DNA of 64,000 nucleotides, taken from Owenia fusiformis. Lineage: Eukaryota; Annelida; Polychaeta; Sabellida; Oweniidae. A program made the position numbers and the translations under genes. Position 1 is the first letter of the stretch; every line of letters starts with the position of its first letter. The stretch lies in the NCBI GenBank assembly GCA_903813345.2, contig CAIIXF020000010.1, positions 17,495,181 to 17,559,180 on the forward strand. Direction: 5' to 3'. Below, in pieces: positions 36,181-46,941 of the stretch. The notes under the pieces were generated by a model that saw only the letters and a program-made list of their open reading frames with translations, was not told the origin of the DNA and made no database searches.

Positions 36181-37365
36181 ATGATCTCTACCGAAAATGA
36201 TCCCGCTGTAGAAGGTGACGATAAACAGCAAAGTTCACACGACGTCAGGTTTGACGACAATTTCCATAATTATGTAACAAAAATTACAGAGTCAACGGCT
36301 TTCAATGCAGCCATAATGACAACAATCTTTTGCAATGCGCTCCTCATGGCCTTAGAAACTGACATGACTATGAAGCAGAGCTACCACAATGAATTTTTTG
36401 TGTTAGAAGAAATCTTCCTCTCAATATATACGATAGAGTTTATTATGAAAGTCTACGCAGAGCCAAAGGGATACTGGAGAAGTGGCTATAATCTCTTCGA
36501 CTTCCTTGTTCTTTCGATCTCCTTTCTACAGGACTTTTTAGCACTGTTCGATGCAGACAGATCGGGGCTTGATTCCCTACGGGTGTTGAGGGCACTTCGT
36601 ACATTTAGGACACTTCGGAGTGTTTCATTCATAAAAGGCCTTCAAGTTCTTGTTACAGCTCTAATAGATACCATCCGCAAATCTGTTGTAAATATTGTAA
36701 TGCTTCTACTTCTTATGATGTTCTTATTCGGCATTATGGGTTACTACTTGTTTGGATATAGAGAGGACGGAGACAAAGAACACTTCGGTCACCTAGGAGC
36801 CGCCATGCTGACACTGTTCACCTTCGTCACCGTTGATGGCTGGACTGACCTCCAAGATGAATTAGATAGACGTAATATGGTTGGCAGTAGAGTATATACC
36901 ATTAGCTTTATCATTGTCGGTCACTTCATATTCACAAATGTCTTCATTGCCGTGATTATAATGAACATCAGCGAGGCTACAGAGAACTATAAACGGGATC
37001 AGATTGCCGATCGTGAGGCGACCGTAAGGCATAAAAAAGAGTTCATGATGCAGCGCCAACACAATGAGGTGAAACAGATGATCGAACAGCAGAAGAAAGG
37101 GGACTTTTCCAACTTTCACGACATGGTTGGTGAGTTCCAGCATACTCTTCGACACAATGATTGTGTTATGATGACTGATCTTTGTACGAACCTAGTGTGG
37201 ATAGAAACTTTCGTTACTAGTCTTGAGCACATGGATAATACCACGTATCGCATCCAGCAACTCAACTTTGAATTAAGCGACATGTTGACATTGCACATGG
37301 AAAACCGACTTCGGCAAAGATATGGGTTTGGTGAGGTCAATCAACGCCAACAAAGACCAGTTTAA
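36181..37365 (+). CDS. CATSPER3: CatSper3-like sperm cation channel subunit, single exon
   Basis: Codes 394 residues, close to human CATSPER3 (398). One six-transmembrane domain: S1 about 41-59, S2 72-92, S3 104-123, S4 130-152 with Arg134, 137, 140, 143 and 146 at every third position, S5 168-193, pore and S6 237-262. The selectivity filter is TVDGW (217-221), the CatSper T-x-D-x-W signature. The C-terminus has a charged coiled-coil-like segment (about 270-310), then a region similar to CATSPER3 (FHDMVGEFQHTLRHND). CatSper is the Ca2+ channel of the sperm flagellum; subunits 1-4 form the pore. The frame is open upstream to a TTG at 36145, but 36181 is the first ATG (A at -3). The whole family-length protein lies in one exon, whereas the human gene has several, so this may be a retrocopy. 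No frame damage is seen. Confidence 0.92.
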   Translation: MISTENDPAVEGDDKQQSSHDVRFDDNFHNYVTKITESTAFNAAIMTTIFCNALLMALETDMTMKQSYHNEFFVLEEIFLSIYTIEFIMKVYAEPKGYWRSGYNLFDFLVLSISFLQDFLALFDADRSGLDSLRVLRALRTFRTLRSVSFIKGLQVLVTALIDTIRKSVVNIVMLLLLMMFLFGIMGYYLFGYREDGDKEHFGHLGAAMLTLFTFVTVDGWTDLQDELDRRNMVGSRVYTISFIIVGHFIFTNVFIAVIIMNISEATENYKRDQIADREATVRHKKEFMMQRQHNEVKQMIEQQKKGDFSNFHDMVGEFQHTLRHNDCVMMTDLCTNLVWIETFVTSLEHMDNTTYRIQQLNFELSDMLTLHMENRLRQRYGFGEVNQRQQRPV

Positions 37366-38152
37366 AATCTCCATGAAATCGGTAAATCTCACTTCATTGT
37401 TGTTTATAAACGCTTGCTTGACCCAGTTAGTAATTAGTTCGAATTATGTTTATCAAAATTTACGCAAATGTAAGTTTATATCTAGAATAACACCACCAAT
37501 CAGATAGAAATAGATACTGCTATCAATGCACAAAATAGTGTTCTTACATATATCATCAATTATTTTGATACTTGGAGAAATCAATTTAAGTATCTCGATA
37601 TTTGTAAATATTTACGAAATAAACATGTATAAAAACGGTTACAGAATGACAACAACATAAATTAAAACAGAAACGTCATTTTTCTAGATTGATCATTGAT
37701 GTTATGTAAGTTAAAACACTATTTTTACGAATTGAAACTTTATCAACAAAACGTACGTATTCAGATGATTCCATATATTCGAGATTTGTTCGAAAATTGG
37801 AGGATTGTGTTTTTGTGTAATGTTGCTATTTGTAAATTGATTTATTTATGAAATAAACTATTAAACAGTATGACATAAAATGTTGGTGTTTTTGGTGGAG
37901 ATTTTTCATTTCATAAAACAGTTTATTGAGTGGAAATTGTCTATCGAAAGGAGTTATTGTTGATTTGGTCGATGGAATATACGTAGTCGTAGACACTTCT
38001 TATACCCATTACATCCTGTTTTTCTGTTACAAAAATATTATCAAGAAAGAAGGAAGTCATAGAAGTCTCTCACTATTGTCTGAGACTGTTGCGATAAATA
38101 TCGAAGAATAAGATGCAAACTTCTAAAAGATTCTCAGATCGGTTTTGCACCC
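37366..38152. other. CatSper3 3' flank
   Basis: Probable 3' UTR and intergenic DNA. No poly(A) tract marking a retrocopy end is evident near the stop. Confidence 0.5.
37618..37623 (+). terminator. CATSPER3: Candidate polyadenylation signal for CatSper3
   Basis: AATAAA 253 bp after the stop codon. A second AATAAA lies at 37852-37857. Confidence 0.4.
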
Positions 38153-39175
38153 TTGAATTGAAACTTATTTCCCAATAATGGTCTGGTCATCACTACATAT
38201 GGTTACGGTCCAACAATTAATCATCTGTAACATTTGCTCTACGACAGCCGCCCGTAGCTTAACAAAAATCGATATAGAAACTCTACATCGCACTGCTTAT
38301 TCCTATTTTTTATGCTGCGTCTTTCTCTCAATTTTAGGTAGCAACTACCACCGTACGGTTGCCGTAGATCAAAAATGACTGAGATACTATTGAATTTAAT
38401 CCCCGGGATTAAAGCACACATGACTCCCTGGCCATGGGTGTGGTGTACCTCTGGCTATCCAAGATACCGGAGTGTCATTATCTCATATATAGCACATGAA
38501 AAGCAGAATACTTGTTGACACACGGTCTTATCTTTGTGTTTTGGGACTATCTTTTATTAGGTTTAATTATTATAGTTCAAGTGTACTACATTTTCTGAAT
38601 GTCTTCATTTCAAAGGTTAGACCCCATTAGTACAATATCTTAATTGCAGTCAACAGTACATTGAGAAGGACGTACAGAATGGTATTGGTCAGCAGCAGAT
38701 AGAATTAGCACCTCAATTTAAATACATCAAATGATGTATTTAAATTGAGGTCTTCTTCATTCGATTGAATTAAAATCGTATCCCTCCACTTTTAATGAAA
38801 CCAATCAAAATCTAATATAGATGGCGGCCGAGGTATACTTACAATAACAAATTGCGATAAAAGTGCCATCTTTACAGGTCTATGCCTATAACATTTTTCT
38901 GTTTAAGGAAACATCAATAATGATAATAGTTGATCATTATGCCCTCTTTTCATATATAGCAACATGTATTTTCTGCTCGGAAAATATCTTGATTCTCAAT
39001 TCAGTTGGTCCAACTGTGTTATAACCACCTTAGAAGTAGTAGATCGTTAAAAGAATTTTGTGGCCAATGACGGGGAAATATAGAGTGTCCATGTTTGTAT
39101 TGATACCTACTTAATACCTACATGAATCCAACTGTGAATGCCTGATACACAGAACTCGATGTAACTCAGTCATAA
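38153..39175. repeat. Tandem duplication, copy 1 (1,023 bp)
   Basis: Directly followed by copy 2. Begins TTGAATTGAAACTTATTTCC. Contains the 42 bp palindrome at 38710-38751, the hairpin TTTAATCC-CCG-GGATTAAA near 38395-38413, and ATGGCGGCC at 38821. The same short open frame is present in both copies but has no family features. Confidence 0.9.
38710..38751. repeat. Perfect 42 bp palindrome
   Basis: Arms ACCTCAATTTAAATACATCA and its exact complement, 20 bp each, separated by two A. The tandem copy at 39732-39773 is identical. Confidence 0.9.
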
Positions 39176-40128
39176 TTGAATTGAAACTTATTTCCCAATA
39201 ATGGTCTGGTCATCACTACATATGGTTACGGTCCAACAATTAATCATCTGTAACATTTGCTCTACGACAGCCGCCCGTAGCTTAACAAAAATCGATATAG
39301 AAACTCTACATCGCACTGCTTATTCCTATTTTTTATGCTGCGTCTTTCTCTCAATTTTAGGTAGCAACTACCACCGTACGGTTGCCGTAGATCAAAGTGA
39401 CTGAGATACTATTGAATTTAATCCCCGGGATTAAAGCACACATGACTCCCTGGCCATGGGTGTGGTGTACCTCTGGCTATCCAAGATACCGGAGTGTCAT
39501 TATCTCATATATAGCACATGAAAAGCAGAATACTTGTTGACACACGGTCTTATCTTTGTGTTTTGGGACTATCTTTTATTAGGTTTAATTATCATAGTTC
39601 AAGTGTTCTACATTTTCTGAATGTCTTCATTTCAAAGGTTTGACCCCATTAGTACAATATCTTAATTGCAGTCAACAGTACATTGAGAAGGACGTACAGA
39701 ATGGTATTGGTCAACAACAGATAGAATTAGCACCTCAATTTAAATACATCAAATGATGTATTTAAATTGAGGTCTTCTTCATTCGATTGAATTAAAATCG
39801 CATCCCTCCACTTTTAATGAAACCAATCTAAATCTAATATAGATGGCGGCCGAGGTATACTTACAATAACAAATCGCGATAAAAGTGCCATCTTTACATG
39901 TCTATAGCAACATGTATTTTCTGCTCGGAAAATATCTTGATTCTCAATTCAGTTGGTCCAACTGTGTTAAAACCACCTTAGAAGTAGTACTGAGATCGTT
40001 AAAAGAATTTTGTGGCCTATCACGGGGAAATTAGAGTGTCCATGTTTGTATTGATACCTACTTAATACCTACCTGAATCCAACTGTGAATGCCTGATACA
40101 CAGAACTAGATGTAACTCAGTCATAATG
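39176..40128. repeat. Tandem duplication, copy 2 (about 953 bp)
   Basis: Differs from copy 1 by a small number of substitutions and by loss of about 70 bp next to TCTATAGCAACATG (about 39900). The high identity means the duplication is recent. Confidence 0.9.
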
Positions 40129-40540
40129 TTCCTGAATGTGAACCTGTAAAATGACTACGATGGTGTGTAAAAGTCAAAATTGCCTTCGTACAAACATTGT
40201 ACAAATATTGTCCGGAGTAATATGTAATTGTAATATCGACTGCAATGTCAGTAAATATGTATAACCAGGAACATCACATTCAGCCTTAGTTTCCGAGTTA
40301 TGGATTTATAGATGGCAGAGACAGCTTGTTGAACATTTGCATGTCGCAAGACCATTAGACGATAAAATCTATGTATTGTAAAAAAAAGATGGCTCTCGCA
40401 CCAAACCTCTAATATAGGGCTACACGTATCTTGATTTTGTTCGTCAAAATGCCTGAGGAATGAACATCTTTTTAAACAGATTGAAGGCAATGGATATAAT
40501 TTACAACTTTTATTTCAGTGCATTCCATCTACATACATGT
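40129..40540. other. Gene-free stretch
   Basis: Nothing supportable. Confidence 0.5.
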
Positions 40541-40742
40541 AGCGTGACATTTGAACGCGCGGGGTAAGGTATACAACACGAGGGTGATTAGATTTGAGCA
40601 AAACTGTATTTTCATCGCTTCGATCAGAATGAATGAATATCTAGAAACTAGATCAGATCTTTCTGAAACAATGAAAACATCAGTTTGGTTAGATTTCATC
40701 ATCCTCGTGTTTTACCTTATCCCGCGAGTCTACTGTCACGCT
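40541..40742. mobile_element. MITE-like inverted-repeat element, 202 bp
   Basis: Ends AGCGTGACA and TGTCACGCT. The arms continue as imperfect complements for some 80 bp (for example CACGAGG-TGAT against ATCATCCTCGTG). No transposase frame. Confidence 0.65.
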
Positions 40743-42080
40743 TGATTTGGTACAGCCACTAGGCCTGTGTAGATAGAGTTTTGCCGATACTGTATGTGTA
40801 ATATCTATTACACATGTAGGCCTATATGGTTATTAAGTAAGCTAAATGGAAATGCTTTAAGGTCGCATGTCAAGTTTGAACCACCTTGACTTAGGCCTTT
40901 ACTCTAGTAATTATCAAGAAGTTGTTTTTGAAAATCAAAGGTCGACAACTTTGAATTTACATCGTGTAACTGCCTATTTTACTTTGTTTGTTGTTTATAG
41001 ATGGAGTGAACGTTGTTTTTCTCGGAGATCAATGTTTCATCTACTTAAAGATATTCTGGTTCCATAAAATTGGAGCCTGGGATGATGCCATATCACATTT
41101 TATAATTTTCGAAGTTGCATACTTTTCAAAACCAAGTCTTGTGGTAATTATTGACTGTAAAACTGAAACTCACAATTCATTCGATTTCATTTTCAATGTA
41201 CTTTTTGCATATACACGTATTTCACGAAATGACAATTATATTTTTTCAGGCATATTTAGGCAAAAAGGTAAACAAACACCAGGCATGTCAATGGGAACTT
41301 CAAGTCACAAAATACTACATTTATTTAATGGAACAACCACTGTCTGACATGTATGATGTCACTTTGAGATTAACCTGAATAGTTTGTAGAGAAAAAAAAG
41401 ATTTCGGACACTCGTATGTTGGACTTTGGCTATTTTCTGAGGATTTTAACAGTTGCATATGTTAGACCAATGCATTACCTCCAGTAAAGTACTCCTAGAG
41501 ATGATAAAATAATTTCGACTTTGAGACAGGGAAGATTCAAACAACCCACCAACATGTTTTTCTGAAATGTTTTCCCGATTTTCAACCCCTTCCACCCTGC
41601 TTTATTTATTTTTGTTTTGACACACAGTTAACCCCTTTAAAGGAATAATCATTTAGATTAGATATATCTGAGAATTTATGTAACAATCATTTAAATACTA
41701 CATTGGATAAGTTTTATTTCTGAAAATAATTGTTTGAAATCATTTATGTGCATTGCATGTTTGGAGGATACAGAATATTGGACAGCAAAACCTAAATCCA
41801 CCACAAAAATAACAGTATTTTGTCTGATGTTTTCATTGTCTGTCATTTCAGAGGCAACACTTAAGGGCACTGTGTATTCGTTTGAAGTAAATGTATATTA
41901 GTAGAGAGATTTCGCAACTCACTTATAACATGTTCATTATTCTCGTATAACGTATACAGCCTATGAAGCGTTTGATTACGCTATCATTTATTGCAAGCTC
42001 TATACGTCCATACGTGTGGTATGCTTACGTTATAGACGACGAATTATAAGAATATCAGATTTATGAACGTGTTAAGCGCC
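40743..42080. other. Gene-free stretch
   Basis: An open frame of 119 codons at 40988-41347 begins with ATG but shows no domain, no splice partner and AT-rich codon content. I do not consider it a gene. Confidence 0.45.
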
Positions 42081-42082
42081 TA

Positions 42083-42891
42083 ACCCCCTATCACACCAAA
42101 CTCGTTCTTACCCGTTCTTGCCAGTCCTACGAAAACGTCGTAAAACGGGCTCAATCTGGCTGTGGTCGGGAAATATGTCTGAAATAATTAGCTTCTTCGT
42201 TCTTAAACAGTCTTCAATACGTCCATCTCGTTCGCAGTTCGTTCAGGTCGCACCACGTCGGTGTGCAACGCCGTAGAACGCGTCCCTTAGTCTAGAAGGT
42301 CATCATGACCTGATAACAGAACGGTATGGTCGCAATCGAATTTTGAATCGATTCAAAATTCTAAAATCACATTCCCGTCTGAGAACGTTCATGAAGTTCG
42401 TAAATAGACCTTAGAAAGTTGCAGGTACGTTCATTCCGTTCGCACACAGTTTAAAACCAGTTTTGAAGAACGCAGGGGCAACTTGTTTGGTGTGATAGCT
42501 ATATTTTTGCTAACTCGTTCATAAGCAGTGTTAAATACGTTCTTAATCAGTTTAAACCCGTTTGCAATGAGTTCTACCTCGTTCTCAACACGTCCTCGGA
42601 CAGTTCAACTCGTTGTTAAAACGTCCCTAGTAGGACTGAAGTACGACGGTTCCGTTCGTAGTACGTCCCGCTCGTCGTTAGTACGTTGTCACTCGTTCTA
42701 ATTGTAGAACGTGACGACCACGAGAACATTTTGAGCATTGTCTAAGTTCTAGAGGACCTACCCGTTCGAGTACGTTCGATGAAGTTTCTAAATGGATCCC
42801 AAACGGTTCTTAGTACGTCCAGTCCGTTCGTACACAGTTGAAGCCCGTTTTCGAGAACGTAGTGAGAACTAGTTTGGTGTGATAGTAGGGT
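42083..42891. mobile_element. GTTCG-rich inverted-repeat element, about 810 bp, TA-flanked
   Basis: Left end ACCCCCTATCACACCAAACT and right end AGTTTGGTGTGATAGTAGGGT are inverted partners, each next to TA (42081-42082 and 42892-42893). A third, internal copy of the end (TTGTTTGGTGTGATAG) occurs near 42485, and two interior segments resemble each other, so it may be a dimer. The inside is full of CGTTC/GTTCG motifs and much more CpG-rich than its surroundings. Confidence 0.6.
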
Positions 42892-42974
42892 TAATAAATG
42901 ATGACGTAATCAAATGTTATGACATTATAAAATTAATTTTTTTAGCCTCAGTTGAAACCAAACCTTCTATTATA

Positions 42975-44760
42975 ATTCTATTGTAATCACAAATGCAATG
43001 TACAGTCCTACAGGGTACACATCTTCATCATGTTCCCTGCTAAATTGAGTAATGTTTGAAACTTTCTTGAAACAAACTTGAAAAATTACAAATCCCATTC
43101 ATTTATTGCATAACCACAAATGCAATGTACAGGGTACACATCTTCACTGTATTCCCTGGTACACTGGTGATCCGCTCGATTACGCTGGCGTTTCGGTAAC
43201 AAAATGTCGGAACGTCGAAGGTACGATTTTTCTTTTTTCCCTATTTCACGCGTTGTAGGCAGAATCCCAACGACGTTTTTTCTCACAAACTTGTATCACT
43301 ATCGTTTGTTTTAGAAAATGTACATGTATGCGAAAAATAGCTCAGAAGACAACATAATCGGCGATTTGATTCCTTACTTCAGAAACGGTTTGGGTTAAAA
43401 GTGCAGATCTTAGCTGTTTTTCGAAACACCGTTTCTGAAACTTAAGTGAAGAATTAAATCGACGATTCTGTTATCTACTGAACTATTTGTTCGCAAATGT
43501 GTACTTTTTTAAACATATGTTACTGATACACGTTTGTGTAAAAAATGTCGTGAGAATTCTGCCTACAAGTTGTGAAATAAGGAAAAAAGAAAAATCGTAG
43601 CTTCGATGTTCCGACATTTTGTTTCCGAATCGAACCGTTTCGGTAACCAGCGTAATCGAGTGGATCACCAGTGTGTTAAATGTTTGAGTAATGTTTGAAA
43701 CCAGCTTCTTGAAACAAACTTAGAAATTACAAATCCTTATTCATTTATTGCATAACCACAAATGCAATGGACAGGATGCATACCATATTCATATTCCATG
43801 CTTAATTTTCCGTAATGTTTGAAACCTTCTTGAAACAAACTTAGAAATTACAAATCCTTATTCATTTATTGCATAACCACAAATGCAATGCACACGGTAC
43901 ATACCATAATCATATTCCATGCTTAATTTTCAGTAATGTTTGAAACTTTCTTGAAACAAACTTGAAAAATTACAATTCTTATTCATTTATTGCATAACCA
44001 CAAATGCAATGGACAGGATACATACCATATTCATATTCCATGCTTAATTTTCAGTAATGTTTGAAACTTTCTTGAAACAAACTTGAAAAATTACAATTCT
44101 TATTCATTTATTGCATAACCACAAACGCAATGGACAGGATACATACCATATTCATATTCCATGCTTAATTTTCAGTAATGTTTGAAACCTTCTTGAAACA
44201 AACTTAGAAATTACAAATCCTTATTCATTTATTGCATAACCACAAACGCAATGGACAGGATGCATACCATATTCATATTCCATGCTTAATTTTCAGTAAT
44301 GTTTGAAACCTTCTTGAAACAAACTTAGAAATTACAAATCCTTATTCATTTATTGCATAACCACAAATGCAATGGACCGGATAATACCATATTCATATTC
44401 CATGCTTAATTTTCAGTAATGCTTGAAACTTTCTTGAGACAAACTTAAAAAATTACAATTACTTATTCATTTATTGCATAACCACAAACGCAATGGACAG
44501 GATACATACCATATTCATATTCCATGCTTAATTTTCAGTAATGCTTAAAACTTTCTTGAAACAAACTTGAACAATTACAATTCTTATTCATTTATTGCAT
44601 AACCACAAATACAATACACATCTCCATCATATTTCCTGCTCAATGTTCAGTATTCTAGAAACGAAACGAACGAACGAACTTAATTATTCATTGCATAACC
44701 ACAAATGCAGTCCTTCATCATATTTCCCGCTCGATTTTCAGTAATGTTTGAAACTAAGTT
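42975..44760. repeat. Satellite array, 121 bp unit, about 10 copies
   Basis: GCATAACCACAAA occurs at 43750, 43871, 43992, 44113, 44234, 44355, 44476 and 44597, an exact 121 bp period. More diverged units lie before (43108, and about 42980) and after (44693). Units contain CTTGAAACAAACTT and TTCATTTATTGCATAACC. Edge copies are the most diverged, as expected for satellite turnover. Confidence 0.95.
43161..43674. mobile_element. Fold-back element inserted in the satellite, about 514 bp
   Basis: Ends ACACTGGTGATCC and GGATCACCAGTGT. The arms extend imperfectly for about 170 bp, for example GGCAGAAT against ATTCTGCC. The gap between neighbouring satellite anchors (43108 and 43750) is 642 bp, which is one 121 bp unit plus 521 bp, so this segment entered an existing array without disturbing its phase. 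Confidence 0.75.
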
Positions 44761-45191
44761 AAAATATATCGATTTTGTTTAATTAATTATTGACGTATTA
44801 CCACAAATACAATGGGTAAAGCTTAATTAAAAAAGTAACATGTATAAGGTACTATCAATAACACTAGTAATGCATTATATAACGTGTGTGTTTGATACTG
44901 TTGTGAAAACTTGAATGATCTATGCCACTCTTTCTGACAGCATTCATGAATAAATATGGTAATACTTTAGTTTCATAGTCCATTATTAATTAGTATGATA
45001 GTCATTGAGCTGATTTTTCTTAGAGCTCTAGATATGCAGTTAGTTATCCGGGTGTCTGTCACAAAAATCAACTTCATCAGAGTGTTCCTACTATAGCTCT
45101 ACACTGGACTATGTTTCGCTTATCCGACAACAGGGGCTATAATTTGGAAAATGAGGATTTGAACAAGGAGATATCCTCATTTTACAAAGCT
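44761..45191. other. Gene-free stretch
   Basis: Nothing supportable. Confidence 0.5.
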
Positions 45192-45196
45192 ATCAT

Positions 45197-46936
45197 CACG
45201 GTGTTATAGCATGACAGATACGACAAGGCAATTGGCCAAATTTTGCGGTAACGATAACAAAAAATGGCGGACGGGAAAGACAGCATGTCCTCTTTTTCGC
45301 CTGTAGGCAAGATTCACAGACAAGCTTTCCTTTTCAACTAGTTCCATTCGGTGATGCATATGTGAATGGTTTTAAAGATTGAGTTAAATCTGTCGTGTGG
45401 TCTACAAGAAGCAGAATATAAGCTGTAAACCTACCCAGCTGAGATTTCGAAGTTCATAATTTTTAGTCCTTTTTCGTGTTTTCTCAGTATATGTGCCTCA
45501 GAGCCACTCAAAATACTAACTGTACGTAAACTGTGCATAAACAAGCCATAAAATGACAAATGCAGAACAGAAATGTGGTAAATATTGTAGATAATAAGGT
45601 TTCAATCGCAAGGTCGTTAGACAGATACGTATGTATTGCATGCTTTTTTTATGGACAGCAACGCATTGTATTAGTTTTACATTAGATGTTAGCGGACAGT
45701 TACATGCAAGTTCCTGTCAAGTCAAGGTCCCTAGATGGATAGCTCTCTATGTGTGAACCGCCTATATTTGTTTTCAGGACTCGCAAGAGACGCTCTTGCT
45801 TGAGCCTCTATAGGGCAAGGAAAAAATAGCGAAAGCCAATGAAAGTGAAAAAGATTGTAATGAAGAGGCAAATGAGGAAGAAATTAGTAACAACGAACAG
45901 GCGACGGAAGAAAACAACTCCAAATCAATTGATGATGTCATAAGTGACATTAGACATATATTACCATTATTACAAATCATATTCAGCTGTTTATGTCACC
46001 ATCTTCATAATAGTACAATAACGTCATTTCTGCGGGCAATATGAAATATTGGACCAAGGGCCGCAGGCCCAAGGTCCAATATTTCACTATTTTGCCCGCA
46101 GAAATGACGTTATTACCATTATTACCACCGTTAATGCCCAGGGCTGAAATAGCAAATTTGAAATAGAAAATCTTACGCACTGAACGATATCACTTTTCCC
46201 GGGAAACATAGCCGGGCGAATAATATCATTATTGCCCGACTAAAGTCATTAACGCCCGACACAATATTGCTCACGTCAATATAGCAATTTAAATGCCTTC
46301 TCAACTAGTACTAAAACCCCTAGAACAGGCCCTGCAAGGTGGTAATCATACGATTTCATCTATTATAGCTTACAAAACTCAAATCCGGTTGAAAAACATT
46401 TCAATTTTGGATCACAAGCGATATGAAATGATTCGGTTTTACATATATGAACGAGGTTCGCGTAACTGTCTATCAATTTTTGGCGTATCCGCAAATTCAA
46501 AATACATTATTATGGCTTGAGTAGAACATATTAAGTGGTTTACAATGCTTAATTGGCTTTGTATGATCGTATGTAGGTTACATTTATATACACCAAGGTT
46601 GTTGCGCAATGTAGAGCATGTCCTAACGAAGAAAAGAAACAAATTACTAAATTTTATATAGTTTTGAATTTCAAACTCGACAGTTTTTCGCTTATTTCAT
46701 GTTATCCATGGGCGTCGATTTGCAAAGACTACGTTCAAAATAAACATTACTGAATGCATCACCGAATGCGACGCTTACATAAATCTTTCATGCTTTTATT
46801 GATACGCAGTAGTAGAACATAATGCACCTACCTTAGCTTTCTGTTTCATCGTGGCCATTTTATTGGATAAATCAGTGATCGTATACGACTAACCTCGTTT
46901 TCAGAGGTGGCGTATCTGTCATGCTATAACACCGTG
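45197..46936. mobile_element. Non-autonomous Transib/RAG-like element, 1,740 bp
   Basis: The two ends are perfect inverted repeats for 26 bp, starting CACGGTGTTATAGCATGACA and ending with its complement ...CACCGTG. An exact 5 bp target duplication, ATCAT, flanks it (45192-45196 and 46937-46941). Ends of CAC-(N)-GTG type with 5 bp duplications are characteristic of Transib elements and the related ProtoRAG elements, whose ends resemble the V(D)J RSS heptamer CACAGTG. No transposase is present. A short acidic frame (about 45830-46000) and a long hairpin (46017-46113) lie inside. Assignment to Transib rather than another 5 bp-duplicating family is inference. Confidence 0.65.
46017..46113. repeat. 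Hairpin-forming inverted repeat inside the 45.2 kb element
   Basis: Arms 46017-46055 and 46073-46113 are nearly perfect complements (core GGTCCAATATTTC...GCCCGCAGAAATGACG). The loop itself is GC-rich and palindromic (GGGCCGCAGGCCC). Related sequence lies in otp intron 2 at 30018-30070. Confidence 0.75.
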
Positions 46937-46941
46937 ATCAT

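Noticed and set aside
38178-39404. Identical short protein frame in both tandem copies as a duplicated gene
   Set aside because: The frame is shared only because the DNA is duplicated; the peptide has no features and its ends differ between copies.
40988-41347. 119-codon ATG-initiated frame
   Set aside because: No domain, no splice context, overlaps other frames of equal quality and has AT-rich codon content.
42975-44760. CRISPR array interpretation of the regular 121 bp repeats
   Set aside because: The whole unit repeats with no variable spacers, and this is animal DNA. It is a satellite.
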